A stretch of 64,000 nt of DNA from Sarcophilus harrisii (taxonomy: Eukaryota > Chordata > Mammalia > Dasyuromorphia > Dasyuridae), in assembly GCF_902635505.1 (NCBI RefSeq), contig NC_045426.1, positions 544,268,818 through 544,332,817 on the forward strand, given 5' to 3'. Position numbers and translations under genes: made by a program. Shown here one piece after another: positions 1 through 13,720 of the stretch. The first letter of the stretch is position 1. Every line of letters begins with the position of its first letter. The notes under the pieces are model-generated. The model was given only the letters and a program-made list of their open reading frames with translations. It made no database searches and was not told the origin of the DNA.

Positions 1-641
1 CCCTTTTTAATGCTCTTTTTGGGATATAGGCCTAATAGAGATTTTGCTGGATCAAAGGGTATGTACAGTTTGATTGCACTTTGGATATAGTAATTGGTTT
101 CTAAAATAGTTTGATCAGTTCAGAACTCTACCAATAATGAATTAGTGTCCCATTTCCCCCAACATTCAACATTTTTCTTTTTTGGTGATATTAGACAATC
201 TGTTTGGTGTAAAATGGTACCTCAGAATTGTTTTAATTTTTATTTCCCTAATTACTAGTGATTTAGAGTATTATTTCATATGACTATAAAAGACTTTAAA
301 TACTTCATCCAAAAACTGCCTATTCATATGCTTTGACCATTTGTTAATTGGGGATTGACTTGTGTTCTTATAAATTTGACTCAGTTCTCTATATATTTCA
401 GAAATGAGGCCTTGATCAGAAACACTGGTAGTAAAAATTATTTCCCATCTTTCTCCTTTCTTTCTAATCTTGATTACATTGTTTTTGTTTGTGCAAAACC
501 CTTTTTAATTAAATGTAATGAAAATTATCCATTTTGCACTTCATAATAGTTTTTATTTCTTGTCTGGTCATAAATTCTTTCCTTTTTCATAGATCTGACA
601 AAACTATTTCTAGCTCTACAGTTATTTTAAATAGAATTTCT

Positions 642-1610
642 CTCAAGCCATTCTCCAATTGACAAATGGTCAAAGGATATGAACAGACATTTTTCAGATG
701 ATTAAATTGAAACTATTTCTATCCATATGAAAAGGTGTTCCAAATCATTATTGATCAGAGAAATGCAAATTAAGACAACTCTGAGATACCACTACACACC
801 ACTCAGATTGGCTAAGATGACAGGAAAAGATAATGATGAATGTTGGAGGGGATGTGGGGAAACTGGGACACTGATGCATTGTTGGTGGAATTGTGAACGG
901 ATCCAACCATTCTGGAGAGCAATTTGGAACTAGGTTCAAGAAGTTATCATACTGTACATACCCTTTGATCCAGCAGTGTTAACTAGGCTTATATCCCAAA
1001 GAGATATTAAAGAAGGGAAAGAGACCTGTATGTGCAAAAATGTTTGTGGCAGCCCTTTTGGTAGTGGATAGAAACTTTAATTGAATGGATGCCCATCAAT
1101 TGGAGAATGGCTGAATACAGAGAAGCTTGGAGAGACTTACATGAACTGATGCTAAGTGAAATAAGCAGAACCAGGAGATCATTATATACTTCAACAACAA
1201 TACTATATGAAGATAAATTCTGATGGAAGTGGCTATCTTCAACAATGAGAATCCAAATCAATTCCAATTAATCAGTAATGAACAGAACCAGGTACACCCA
1301 GAGAAAGAACACTGGGAAATGAATGTGGACTACTTGCATTTTTGTTTTTTCTTCCCAGATAATTTTTACCTTCTTTCTAAATCTGATCTTTCTTGTGCAA
1401 CAAAATAACTGTATAAATATGTATACATATATTGTATTTAACATATACTTTAACATATTTAACATGTATGGGACTACCTGCCATCTAGGGGAGGAGGTGG
1501 AGGGAAGGAGGGGAGAAGTTGGAACAGAAGTTTTTGCAAGGGTCAATGTTGAAAAATTCCCCTGCATATGTTTTGTCAATAAAAAGCTATAAAAAAAGGA
1601 AAAAGGAAAA
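642..1610 (+). mobile_element. 5'-truncated L1 3' end nested in the older L1
   Basis: This is a plus-strand L1 fragment carrying the end of ORF2 (LMHCWWNCERIQPFWRAIWN, the C-terminal cysteine motif), the 3' UTR with its G-rich tract at 1489-1520, and an AATAAA followed by an A-rich tail. A 13-bp direct repeat (AAATAGAATTTCT, 629-641 and 1611-1623) flanks it. Compared with the copy at 23960-25013 it lacks several tens of bases of ORF2 near 1110-1125 and is frameshifted, so it is not functional. It sits in the opposite orientation to the L1 it landed in. Confidence 0.88.
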
Positions 1611-2039
1611 AAATAGAATTTCTTTTTTTCTCTCTTCTTGAAGAGCTTTGTTGGTAATGTATAGAAATGTAGATCCTAAAACTTTGCTTAAGTTGATATA
1701 TATATTTTTTCCCATATAGTTTTTAAGTTGATTCTCCAGGATTCTCTAAGCATGCTATCACATTACTTGCAAAGAGTGATAGTTTTATTTACTCATTGCC
1801 TATTCTAATTCCTTTAGTTTCTTTTTCTTCTCTTACTGCTAAAGCTAACATTTCTAGTGCAATATTTAATAATAGTGGTGATAATGGGCATCTTTGTTTC
1901 ATGCCACATCTTACTGGAAAGATTTTTAACATATCTCTATTACATGGTTTTTGATAATTTAAATAGATACTATATATCATTTTAAGGAAAACTCCATTTA
2001 TTCCTATCCTCTCTAATGTTTTTAATAGAAATAGGTATT

Positions 2040-2193
2040 GTACTTTAATATATTTAACATGAATGGATCTACCTGCCATCTAGAGGAGGGGGTGGGGGAA
2101 AGGAGGGGAAAAGTTGGAACAGGTTTTGTAAGGGTCAGTGCTGAAAAATTACCCATGCATATATCTTGTAAATAAAAAGCTATAATAAAAAAA
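2040..2193 (+). mobile_element. Short L1 3' tail insertion
   Basis: Only about 150 bp of L1 3' UTR is present: the ATATTTAACATG..CCTGCCATCTAG block, the G-rich tract, AATAAA and an A-rich tail. It is bounded by a perfect 13-bp repeat, AGAAATAGGTATT, at 2027-2039 and 2194-2206. It splits the reverse-transcriptase region of the older minus-strand L1. Confidence 0.88.
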
Positions 2194-3697
2194 AGAAATA
2201 GGTATTTTGTCAAAAGCTTTTTCTGTTAGTTTTGTTATTGATTTGGCTCATTATTTGATAGTTTTTCTAATATTGAACCAACCCAGAATTCTTGATACAA
2301 ATTCCAACTGGTCATAATATATTATCCTCATGATAAATTTGTATAATCCTTTGCAAAAGTTTATTTAAAATTTTTGCATTGATATTAATTAGAGAAATTA
2401 GTTTATAACTTTCTTTCTCTCTTTTGGCTCTTCCTGATTTAGGCATCAGCACCAAAGTTGTATCATAAAAGAATTTGTATATTTTTTCATCTATTTTTTC
2501 AAATAGTTTACTTAGCATTGGAATAAATTGCTCTTGTGATAGAATTCATTTGTAAGTCCATCTGGCACTGGGTATTTTTTTTTCTTATGGAGTTCATTGA
2601 TAGCTTGTTCAATTTCTTTTTCTAAAATGGAATTATTTAAATATTTTATTTTCTCTTCTTTAATCTGGATAATTTATATTTTTGTAAATATTCATCCATT
2701 TCATTTAGATAGTGAGATTTATTGGTATACAGTTGGGCAAAATAGCTCCTAATTATTGCTTTAGTTTTTTCTCCATTGGTAATAAATTCACCCTTTTCAT
2801 TTTTGATACTGGTAATTTGATTTTCTTCTTTATTTTTAAAAAATAAAATCAACTAAAGCTTTATCTATTTTATTAGGTTTTTCATAAAACCTGTTCTTCA
2901 CTTTATTTATTAGTTTAATAACTTTCTTTCTTTTAATTTTATTAATCTCTCCTTTGATTTTTAGAATTTCTAATTTGGTATTTAATTGGGGATTTTTAAT
3001 TTGTTGTTTTCCTAGCTTTTAAAATTGCATACCCAATTCATTGATATCTTTATTTTATTCGTGGAAGCATTTAGAGATATAAAATTTCCCCTAAGAATTG
3101 TTTAGGCTGTATCTCACAAATTTTATATGTTGACCCATTATTGTCATTCTCTTTGATGAAGTTATTGATTGTTTCTATGATTTGTTGTTTGACCCACTCA
3201 TTTTTTAGGATTAGGTTATTTAATTTCCAACTAAATTTTATTTTATCTTTCCATGACCCTTTTTTACATGTAATTTTTATTGCATTATGATTTGAAAAGG
3301 ATGTATTTAGTATTTCTGACTTTCTGCATTTGATTATGAGGTTTTCATGGTCAACTTTTGTGTAGGTGCCATATGTCACTGAGAAAAAGGTATATTTCTT
3401 TCTATTTTCATTCACTTTTCTCCAAAGGTCTATCATATCTAAAATTTATAAAATTCTATTCACCTCTTAAACTTCTTTCTTGTTTATTTTGTGTTTAGAT
3501 TTATCTAGTTCTGAGAGGGGGAGATTGAGGTCTCCCACTAGTATAGTTTTTCTATTTCTTCCCATAACTCATTTAACTTCTTTAAGAACTGACTGCTATA
3601 CCACTTGGTGCATATATGTTCAATATATATTATTTCGTTGTCTATGATGCCTTTTAGCAATATGCACTTTCTCTCCTTGGAGGTCCTTTTAATCAGA

Positions 3698-3745
<48 letters not shown>
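3698..3745. repeat. (TC)n microsatellite
   Basis: Nearly uninterrupted CT dinucleotides inside the old L1. The arginine/glutamate-rich reading frame here is a by-product of the repeat. Confidence 0.95.
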
Positions 3746-3749
<4 letters not shown>

Positions 3750-4522
3750 GTTTGAGATCAGGGTTGTTACCCCTCTTTTTTTTTTTTTTTTACTTTAGCT
3801 GAAACATGATATATTCTGTTCTATCATTTTACTTTTCCTTTGTGTGTATCTCTTTTCTTTAAATGTGTTTCTTGCAAGCAACATATTGTAAGATTCTGGT
3901 TCATAATCCATTCTGTTATTCACTTTTATTTTATGGGAGAATTCATCCCATTCACACTTACAGTTATGATTACTAACTGTATTTCCCTCCATTCTATTTT
4001 CTCCTTTTATATTTTTCTTTCTCCTTTTGCTGTATTTCTCGACATTAATATTTTGCTTTTAACTATTGTCTTCTCAATTCTGCTTTCTCTTCTGTCAGTC
4101 CCATCTCCTTTTTCTTTCCCCTTTCCCCCACTACTTCCCTATAGGGTGTTATTCACTCTTTGAAATAAAACTTATGAGAGTAAAATCCAATAGTGCTCAC
4201 TCCTTCCCTTCTTTCCCTCTACTGTAATAGGTCTTTCATACCTGTGCATGTAATATAATTTACTCCATTCTGCCTTATCCTTTCTCTTCTCCTAGTTTAA
4301 TCCTTTTTTTATCCTTTAATTTTTTAAATCATTCCATTAAAGTCAACTTATACTTCTATTTAAATATCCTAATTGCTCTAATAGAGTTCTTAAGAATTAC
4401 TTCCTATGTAAGGTTGCGAATAGTTTGATCTTACTGAATACCATGTTTTTTTTTCCTTGTCTATCTTTTTATGCTTCTCTTGAGTCTTGAAAATCAAAAT
4501 TTTTGTTCAGCTCTGGTATTTT

Positions 4523-4686
4523 ATCTTCTTTCTTTCTTGCTTGCTTTCTTTCTTAGGCAATTGGGGTTAAGTGACTTGCTCAGGGTCACACAACTAGGAA
4601 GTATTAAGTGTCTTAGGCCAGATTTGAACTCAGGTTCTCCAGTCTTCAAGGCTGGTGCTCTATCCACTGTGTCACCTAGCTGCCCC
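4523..4686 (-). mobile_element. tRNA-derived marsupial SINE (MAR1/WSINE type)
   Basis: The complement reads as a tRNA-derived SINE. It has a 'cagctaggtgacacagtgga' type head, the box-B-like GTTCAAATC segment, and the GTGACCCTGAGCAAGTCAC body ending in TTAACCCCAATTGCC. A perfect 16-bp duplication, TCAGCTCTGGTATTTT, flanks it at 4507-4522 and 4687-4702. It is inserted in the ORF1/5' region of the older L1. Confidence 0.9.
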
Positions 4687-5601
4687 TCAGCTCTGGTATT
4701 TTCATCTGGAAAGTTTGAAAGTCACTTATTTCATTGAATGTCTTTCCCTCTGAAAGAGTATGTTCAAATTTTTTTTTTGAGTAATTGATTTTTAGTTGTA
4801 AACCAAGCACTTTTGCCTTCTATAATATCATATTCCAAGCCCCTTCTGATTCTTTAATGTAGAATACTAAGTCCTGTGTAATCCTGACTGTGATTCCTTG
4901 ATATATGAATTATTTCATGCTGCTTGCAAGTATTTTTTCCCCTTGATCTGGTAGTTCTGGAATTTGACTACAATATTCCTTGGAGTTTTAATTTTGGAAT
5001 CCCTTTCAGGGGGTAATCCATGGAATCTTTTTATTACTATTCTGGTATAATTTCTTGATTGATTCAGGATAATCTGAACACTGAACACTGAAAGACAGTG
5101 TTCAGGTTCTTTTCTTGATCATATGCTAGAGGCACTGTCTGAAGCTTATTGCATTGGGGGCCTGGAACCTAGCCCTGGCTTCATAGTAACCAATATTGGT
5201 AACTCTATGGCAGAGCCTCTGGAGCTGGTGGCTTATCTGATGTACCAGGGTGGCCCAGCTTGTTGTGCCCTGGGTTCAGGAGCTGGCATTTACCTCCTGT
5301 GCTAGGCCTGGAGGCCTCACAGATGACCTCTTGTGCCATCAGCTGTGATCTGTGCCATGGCTAAAACCCTCTCACTGGCTTGCCTGGACACCTGCACTGG
5401 ACTATGCTTTCCTTTTAACCAACTGAGACAGACCTTTCCTGAAGTTCTCCTAAGTTGTCTTGGGCTGGAAAATTGTTTCACTCCATTCTTTTGTCACTCC
5501 AGAATTCCTTTAGAGGCTTGATATAACATTATTTCTGATGGAAACTGGGAAGAACTCAGGCAACTTTCTGGTTTCTATCAGCCATCTTGGCTCTGTCCTT
5601 G

Positions 5602-7630
5602 ATGATGTCTTAGAGGAGACACTTCTGAAGAATGGTAGCAAAATATCCCTTCTGGATCGATATTTTGGGGAAAACAAAAGAAGTACTCTGTTCTAGAAAG
5701 GGTGCCCAGTATGTCAGAATTTAGAAAATATATAAGATAAAGAGATCTAGGATGAAGGGAACTTTAAAAAAAGAGCTGGGTTTGTGGAGGGCATAGTAGA
5801 AAAGGAAAACTGAGGAGGATAGGGACTAGGGAAGAGCTGAGCTAGACTTCTTGAATTAAATTGAATTAATGAACTCTCCTGTTTGCTACTGGTCTTATAT
5901 TGCTACTGATTTTATATTTTCAGGAAGAAAATTGAATGTTTCTAGGGGCTGTCACTTTCAGATAACATTCTACTGACATATTCATAATGACATATTCGTG
6001 AGATGCTTTTTGCAAACTGTCTCTAGCGAATAATCTAATAAATCATTGTTAAGTTACAGCTAATGTAAAGTCACACAAAACATTAGTCATAAAAAGTAAA
6101 GCAAAAATTCACAACTAGTGGATTTTTTATTAAAACTGGGTAGAGATTCTCAACAATTCCCACATATATTACCCTGGATTTGATACCACCAGTCTAAACA
6201 TTCAGACATTCACATAACATCCCTATACAAAACCTTGGAGCCTGGAATGACTAATAATTCTTCTGTCTAAACTTTAAGTACTCCAGTCTAGGCTGAATTC
6301 CATTCAGATCCTTAGGAACTTGTCTGGCTAAGATCACAAAATAGAACAGTGAATACATCTTCTAAAATTGCTAATCATCTCAACTTTCTGGCAACATAGC
6401 ATGGAAAGTTCAGAGTGCTGTGTCAGTGGGAACCTATTCTATTACTTTGGAACTAGGACATCAGTGGCTCACTTGGTCTTTTCCAACATGCAGCATTTCT
6501 TATTAATAATGTTCTCCACATAACCATGGATAATTAATGGTTCTCAATAGTTGTACAGGGCTGTATTTCATCCTAGACAAACAGGACATATAAGCAGTCC
6601 TAACTTATGAATGCCCAGGTGTTCCCTAACACCAGACTGTAAGGATAGTGTGGCATTATAGCTGTTCCAGTTTCTGCAAATAGCAGAGAAGTACTTTCCC
6701 CAGCCTGGTGAACTTCACAGGTATCAGTGTGCATGTGCCCAGGATGGCCGAGAAAGCTCAGAAACACTGTCTTTAATCTGGTTTAGTGATCACTAATTCA
6801 TATACTCTGGATGACTTGTTAAATAAGATAACTTTGAGCTTAGACAGAGATAGTAGCTTCTAATTGCTTTCTTCCCTCATCCAAATCATTCTGGCTTTCA
6901 CCCTGACTTAATATCATTTTCATGTTTTCTTTCTTCCCTTGGGTTAACATTTTAATGAACTTCCTTAACCTTGGGTTGTGAAATAGCAATGAATTACTAA
7001 AGAAGAATGTGTGTTTTTTCTTTAATCATATATACTGAAAGACAATATCTTTCTAGTTTATCTTAAATATAGTATGAAATAGATCACAACTAAAATAATA
7101 AAACCATAGATGAACATTAGGATGCTGTCTTTCATGATCATTGGTAGCTTCCAATTAATATTGTATTGTTCAAGGTTACACGGGGAGTGTGTAGCACATG
7201 AGAATTCAGGTTTCCAATGCTTTTGCTTTTTTATTTTAGCATGCTGCTTCCTTTAGATATCTTTTTTATCCCTTTGATCAAATGAGTCCCTTAGTGCTCT
7301 GTAATCACTATTCTCCCAAAATATGCAAAGTTCTAAGACACTCCTATGATGTGAATTCAAACTCAGACCTTGATCTTTGATATAACAATCCTGAAATTTA
7401 GGGAAAATCTGTCTCTATTAAAATACACACACGTATATATTACAAAATGTATACATGTGTGTATGTATATATATGTGTATGTGTATATATATAGATATGG
7501 CTATACATAGATAAAGATACAGAATATGATCATAATTTAACACCAACTATGGATACTTATGTTTCTTTAAAGATAAAATGTAATTCAATCTATTACTGTT
7601 CCAGTGACAGGCAACATAGGTAGTAAATGC
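5602..7630. other. No gene or repeat recognised
   Basis: AT-rich intergenic sequence with stops in all frames. It contains a TATA/TGTG low-complexity patch just beyond it in the wider gap (7428-7500 lies inside this interval). I see no coding signal. Confidence 0.5.
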
Positions 7631-8175
7631 TGTTGTTAGTTTTTTGTTTTCAAACAGGACCAATAACATCATGAATAATGTCTTGACTTGTATATAAATT
7701 AGATTTAAATGAAGCAGAGTAATGCAAAGTAATCAGCCTTACTTTTTCTTCTAGAGTCACTCAAGTTCAGTGGCAGGAAAAGAATCAAAATGACTGGTAA
7801 TAATCTAGAATGCAGTATCTTTGATCCCTGATCAAGCTCAAGTGTTCCATAGCACCTGTTTCAGCCACCTTCATGACCACTGGAATAAATTATTCTCATC
7901 TGACCATTATGCTGGGAGAATCCTTCACATACTTAAGGGAAAACATTCTCCTAATTTGTTTTGAGGCCTCTTGGTTATTCTCAACTGGTTTAGTCCACCT
8001 GGTGAGATAGTTTTACCAGGGTGTGGCCAGTGTATATGCTACAGCTTCTTGGAACCATGGGTCAGAGTTGGGTGGGTGACAGGTAGACATCAAGGGTAGA
8101 TGAGTACTCCTGATAAGGGCTTAACAAGTCCTCATGCCAGAGGTGCTGGTCCTCCCTGAATACGCCATATACTCC
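7631..8175 (+). repeat. Old marsupial dispersed repeat (family not named)
   Basis: The block starts with a 'tgttgttagttttttgtttt' head followed by a segment reading AGGACCAATAACATCA. That head resembles the start of the repeat at 60585-60790 (TTGTTGTC..AGAGGATC) and a sequence I know as common in opossum DNA. The rest, including GGTCAGAGTTGGGTGGGTGA at about 8061, looks like the same family. The family name and the end point are uncertain. Confidence 0.4.
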
Positions 8176-8840
8176 AGCTAGTAATACAGACTAGGCTTTC
8201 GAGTCCAAATGACTCTTATCTCTGATAATGTGACTGTGGGCAAATCATTTGACTTTTCAGGGACTAAGCAAATTTCCAAGATTATAAATTGAAGAATAGT
8301 TGCTGATCTACTTTGATAAGATTCAGTTTTGTTTCTAGGAGCTCTTTATCCAGATGAAATCACAGGCCTAGACTAACTCCACAAAACAAAACAAAACAAA
8401 AACAAAAAAACAAAACCTAAACCCCAAACAATAAAAAAAAACAAGCTTCCCCTGTAAATAGTTAACCTAGGAAATTAAATCAATAGTTAGAAGGAAGAGG
8501 AAAATGATTCATAATTTTGCCCAGATTTAAATTGGAGTGCCAAAAACCTAAAATGTATGAAGCTATATAGGAAATTGAATCATTTTCCCCGAAAGAATAT
8601 AATTTATATTTTTAATGCTCAAAGAATTAACCAATTTGTTCAAATTAATATACCAAATAATACTTTAATTTCACTATTATTCTTCAACATTAATACTTCA
8701 TATAGCTATGACTTTATTAATATTCCCTCCAGGGATATTGATTATAACCTCTCAGCAAATTAGAAGATGTTTTGCAGTGGCTGAAAAATGTATCACCCTG
8801 TGGCCAGCCAGTTCATTTGATTTTTCTCTACTTCTCATTG

Positions 8841-9160
8841 CATGACTAGACTTATTACAAAAGTAGAACATCAGACATTTATTCCAATCTCCTCATTTAA
8901 TAGATGAACTTGGCCAAAATCATATAGGTTGTAAGTAGGAGGAGGAAAGGATTAAACCCAAATCTCTAGGTGGACTCCAAATACCTAGTTCACATGATCA
9001 TTACAACTCTATTGATTAGGTATTTAATATTTATCTTATTTGACCAATGAGAAAACTAAGGTCAGTATTTAGAAATTTGAGGTTTGAAGAGATCAAGTGA
9101 ATTTCCCCCAATAATAGTGCTACCTAATGTTAGAACTAGGACTCATTTTCAGACTTTCCA
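8841..9160. repeat. Diverged MIR-like SINE remnants
   Basis: Two decayed segments carry the MIR-type order 'untranslated head, GAGAAAACTAAGG, gap, CTAATGTTAGAACTAGGACTC'. They are heavily diverged. A similar fragment (TGTGACTGTGGGCAAATCA) lies just upstream at about 8228. Confidence 0.45.
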
Positions 9161-10776
9161 ACTAGAAGTGCTATTTCAAATTTTTAAGGCTTACCTTGAA
9201 AGATGTTATATGATGTTTACTTGTTCTAGGAAGATGCAATCCAACTGATTAATATTCCTGTGGTGCCTCCAATATAATGGTTTTTTTCATGTTTTCTCAG
9301 TCACAAAATTTCTTATCCTGATTTCATAATCTGTTCCTCCCAAAACCTAACATGTCAGATATTAGAAATATATCTTTTGCTATTTATCTGACTTCCATCC
9401 AGTAAGTCAGTGACATCTAGCTACATAAAAGATAGCCAAAGGAACTGATGTCTGTAGATAAATGAGTCTCTGATAGGAGCAAAAGTATTTGAAAAAGGAG
9501 CTTGTATGCCTCTCCCAAAATTTCATGGGACAGAGAACAATTCTTAAAACAGCAGAGGAGAAGGAATGAAAAAAAAAAAGAAAAATTAACACTACCTTCA
9601 ATCTAAGTTGGTTATATTTCAAAGTCCGGATTAATAGAAATAATGAATCTTTCTCCTTAAGTAGAGGCATAATTTGGATTTGCATTGCATATTTTCATTG
9701 GGCTATGAGCAGTGACCATATTTAATATACTTTTAGCTGCAAATTTGAATACATTAGCTATAGTAGGGAAAGAATTAATTGTAGTAATCAAGACTTGGTT
9801 TAACAGTCCAACCTGTTTAAGGGCTCCACTTGTCATTCCTTTGAAAATGGTTCTAAAAATAAAAATAAATACAATTTAATTAAAAAGAAAATGATCTGAC
9901 AGGTGGCTTGTGAATATAGATTCTTGATGCTCTGTTTGAAATGTACACTGAAAAAGAGGCCTTTTCAGCAGGTGTCCTAATAAAGGTTGTGCTCTAAACA
10001 GGTGTCACTGCACTTTGTTTTGACAAGAGTGGAGCTGTGTCTATGCAGATGAAATGAATGGACCATTCTACAATACATCTGTTCCTTTGGGAAGTCTTTA
10101 AAATAAAGGTGGCTTGTTATACAATACATTCAGCTGTGATGATTAATTCTAAATTTGAAGACAGTCAAAAAGAATAAATCAGTTGTACATATATACAATA
10201 TACATGTATATACAGATGTGTCACATATATCTTTGTGTGTATATATGTGTACATATGTATATGTATTATATATCTGGTCTGTATCTTCTGGGTATAGTCT
10301 GACAAGCACCCTAAATTTTTGAAAGAATGATTTGCAGAATTCAGAGAAAAGTTAGCTGGGATCACATGGCTTAAGAACAGGCAGAGGAAATTGATTTAGG
10401 AAGGATAAAGTGCTTTCAATAATGGAATTCTAATGGCAGTAACAATTTTAATGAAGAAAAAAAAAGGTGAATGTGGCCACATAAACTGATCTTTAGAAGA
10501 CACAGAGTCAAGGATGAGCCCAAAAAAATGAATAATGCCAGGAAAGCTTGATTCTAGTATAGTGAGTCCTGAGTTAAATATATAAAATAAACAAACAAAC
10601 CCAGTTTTTGAAAACTATATTGGAAGCAGGAGAGAGATAAAGGATAGGATCTCTTTTTGAGTGAATGAGATTATGATAATTAGTAAGAAAGAGAATATAT
10701 ATATATATATATTTATATTCAATTTCTATCTTGCTGGTTTCTTTTAGGAGAAATATCTTAAGACTGGAAAATATAT
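9161..10776. other. Unassigned intergenic sequence
   Basis: No gene is seen. It contains a TA/TG-rich patch at 10181-10275. The block at 9890-10170 is less AT-biased and not obviously repetitive, and is discussed as a candidate conserved element. Confidence 0.45.
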
Positions 10777-12339
10777 AACAATAATTGTTTTTAAATTATT
10801 ATTTATTTTAAATATTTTAAAAATTTTTGAATTTTAAATTCTCTTCCTCCCTCTCATTCCCTCCATGTCCATTGAGAGGGCAAACAATATATTAATTATA
10901 CATGTAAAATCATACAAACCATATTTCCTTATTAGCATTAGTGAAATAAAGCAAAAAAAATATAGAAAGTGAGAAAATTGTACTTAAATTTGTTCATTAC
11001 TTCTCTCTCTAGAGGTGGATAGCACTTTTTTATCTATCACGAATCATTGGAAATTGTCTTGGATAATCATATTAATTGGTATAGCCAAGTCTTTTATAGT
11101 TGATCATCATTAGAACATTGCTATTATTATGCTACTACTGCATAGATCATTATTACAATGATTTCCCAGTTTCCATTTCACTTTGCTTCGGTTTATATAG
11201 GTTTTGTCATGTTTTATTTTTCTGAAACCACCTTTTCCTTATTTCTTAAAAATACTCCATCAGAATCATATTTCAAACTTGTTCAGCCATTCTCCAATCG
11301 ATAAGTATCCCTCTGATTTCCAATTCTTTGTCACAATAAAAATATCTGCCTTAAATATTTTTTGTATATATAGTTCCCTTTCCTTTTCCTTTGATTTCTT
11401 TGGGATATATACTTAGTAGTGGTGTTGCTTGGTCAAAGGGTATGTGTAGTTTTATAGTCCTTTGGGCATGGTTCCAAATTGTTTTCTAGAATGGTTGGAC
11501 TGATTTACTAATCCACCAATATATTATTAGTGTCCCTATTTTCCCCTCATTCCCTCAAGCATTTGTCATTTTTGGTAGGTGTAAAGTGGGATTTCATAGT
11601 TGTTTTAATTTGCATTTCTCTAATCAATAGTGTGTAGTCTAATAGTTTAACCAAATAATAATCAATAATGTAATCAAGACACTTTTTTTCATATGCCTAT
11701 GGATATCTGAAAACTACTTGTTCATATCCTTTAAGCATTTGTCAATTGGGGAATGGCTCTCAATTTTATAAATTAGATTCAATTATCTATATATTTGAGA
11801 AATGAGAGCTTTATCAGAGTAACTTGATGTAAAATTTTCTGGCAATTACTTCATTACCTATCATATCTTTTAGCTAAATGTAGTTTCCCTGATTATCTCT
11901 TTTCATTAGGCCTATTTTTGTTTTTATTTTATATGAGATCATCATTGTTATGTTCACTTTTTTTATACTTCAGTTGAAGCACATTAGATTATGTTCCAGC
12001 TCTTTATTTTAGTTGTGTGCGCGTGTGTGTGTTTCTGTTTTAAGTGTACCTCGTATAAATAACATATTGTTGGATTTCTAATCCATTTTCCTATCTGCTT
12101 CCATTTTTTTGGGGGGGAGGGCTGAGCTCATGTCATTCTCATTCACAATTATGATTAATAACTGTGTACTTTATTCTATTTTATCCTCTTTGTCTTTTTT
12201 TTCTTTTTTCCTGCCCTTTCTCAAATTTATATTGCTTCTTATCACTGACTCTCTTAAATATGTCTCCCTTATCATTCTACTTTCATTCTTTATCCCTTCC
12301 TTTCTTATATCCCTATTGGATTTCTAAACACAACTCGGA

Positions 12340-12376
<37 letters not shown>

Positions 12377-12752
12377 CTCTTGCTTCTTTGAACCAATTCT
12401 CAGGAAAATGAGGTTCAAGCATTGCCTGCCAGACTCCATTTTACCCTCCATTCTGCTCTTTCCTTTTCTTTTAATTTATCCTTCTTTTTTAACCCTTCAT
12501 TTTTGGGGAGATCATTCTAACATAAATTGACTCACTCATTCTCTCTATGTAAGTTTTAATAACTACCTTAATAATGAAAAAGTTCTTAGGAGTAACCTAC
12601 ATCTTCTTCCCACATAGAAATGTAGAGAGTTTAACCTTGTTGAGTCCCTTATGAATTGTCTTCCATGTTTACTTTTTTATATTTCTCTTGAATTTTATGC
12701 TTGCAAGTCAGATCTTTTCAACAGAAATTCTTTAGAGTCCCCTACTTCTGGA

Positions 12753-12893
12753 GGTAGCTAGATGGTACAGTGGATAAAGTTCCAGTCTTGAAGGAAGAAG
12801 GACCTGAGTTCAAATCCAGTCTCAGATACGTAATACTTAATTAACCGTGTGACCCTGGGCAAGTCACTTAACTGTAATTGCCTCACCAAAAAA
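12753..12893 (+). mobile_element. MAR1-type SINE
   Basis: It has the classic order GTAGCTAGATGGTACAGTGG, then GAGTTCAAATCC, then GTGACCCTGGGCAAGTCACT, and ends near TTGCCTCACCAAAAAA. It is inserted into the L1 at 10787-14739. I did not find a clear target-site duplication. Confidence 0.85.
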
Positions 12894-13720
12894 TCTTCTG
12901 TTTCACTAAATATCCACATCCTCCTGAAGGATTATTCTCAGTTTTGCTGGGTAGGTTATTCTTCATTATAATCCTAGCTTCTTTGCCTCTCAGAATATCA
13001 TATTCCAAATGTTCTGCTCATTTAATATGGAAGCTGCTAAACCTTGTGTGAACTTGACTCCATGGTATCTGAATTATTTCCCTCTAGCTGCTAATTTTTC
13101 TCTTTGACTTGGAATCTCTGGAATTTGTCTATAATATTATTGGAAGTTTTCACTTAGGGATTTCTTTCAGAAGGTAGTCAGTGGATTCTTTCAATTTCTA
13201 TTTTGCCTTCTGAATCCAAGAAATCAAGACAGTTTTCCTTTATAATTTCTTGAAATATAATGTCTAAGCTCTTTTTTGATCATGGTTTTCTGGGAGTCTA
13301 ATAATTCTCAAATTACCTAGCCATAACCTATTTTTCTAGATCACTTGTTTTTTTGTGATGAGATAGTTCTCATTTTCTTCTATTTTTTTATTCTTTTGAC
13401 TTTGTTTTTATTATTTCTTGATATCTCATAGGATCATTAGCTTTTATTTGTCCAATTCCAATTTAATTGTTTTCTCCAGTGAGATTTTTTTAATCTCTTT
13501 TTTGTAACTCTGCTTTTAAAAGAGTTATTCAGTGAAATTCTGTGCCTTTTTTTTTTTTTTTAACCATTAGGCCAATTCTTTTTTAAGTTGCCATTTAATT
13601 TTTTGTGCCTCTTTTTTCCAAGCTATTCTTCCTCACCATAATTTTATTGTATCAGTCTTCTTTCTTTTCCCCAACATTTTTCCTACTATTTTTCTCTTTC
13701 TTGAACTCTTTTTTTCCCCC

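Larger units (their letters stand above)
1..5601 (-). mobile_element. Long L1 LINE copy, minus strand, with nested insertions
   Basis: Read on the minus strand, this stretch runs from an L1 5' end near 5601 to the ORF2 C-terminal region at position 1, so the 3' UTR lies outside the window. The 5' end has the CAAGATGGC motif (its complement is at about 5580-5588), the YY1-type site known from mammalian L1 promoters. Broken ORF2 pieces are visible. Endonuclease C-terminal sequence (YTFFSVTYGTYTKVDHEN) lies at about 3071-3436. Reverse-transcriptase pieces lie at 2312-2518 ([20 protein letters not shown]) and 1789-2079 (RCGMKQRCPLSPLLLNIALE). Many stops and frameshifts separate them, so it is inactive. 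It is interrupted by two L1 tails and a SINE, each with its own target-site duplication, which makes it the oldest layer here. Confidence 0.88.

Noticed and set aside
3698-3745. The TC repeat as a possible promoter or GAGA-type site
   Set aside because: It is a simple microsatellite inside a dead L1.
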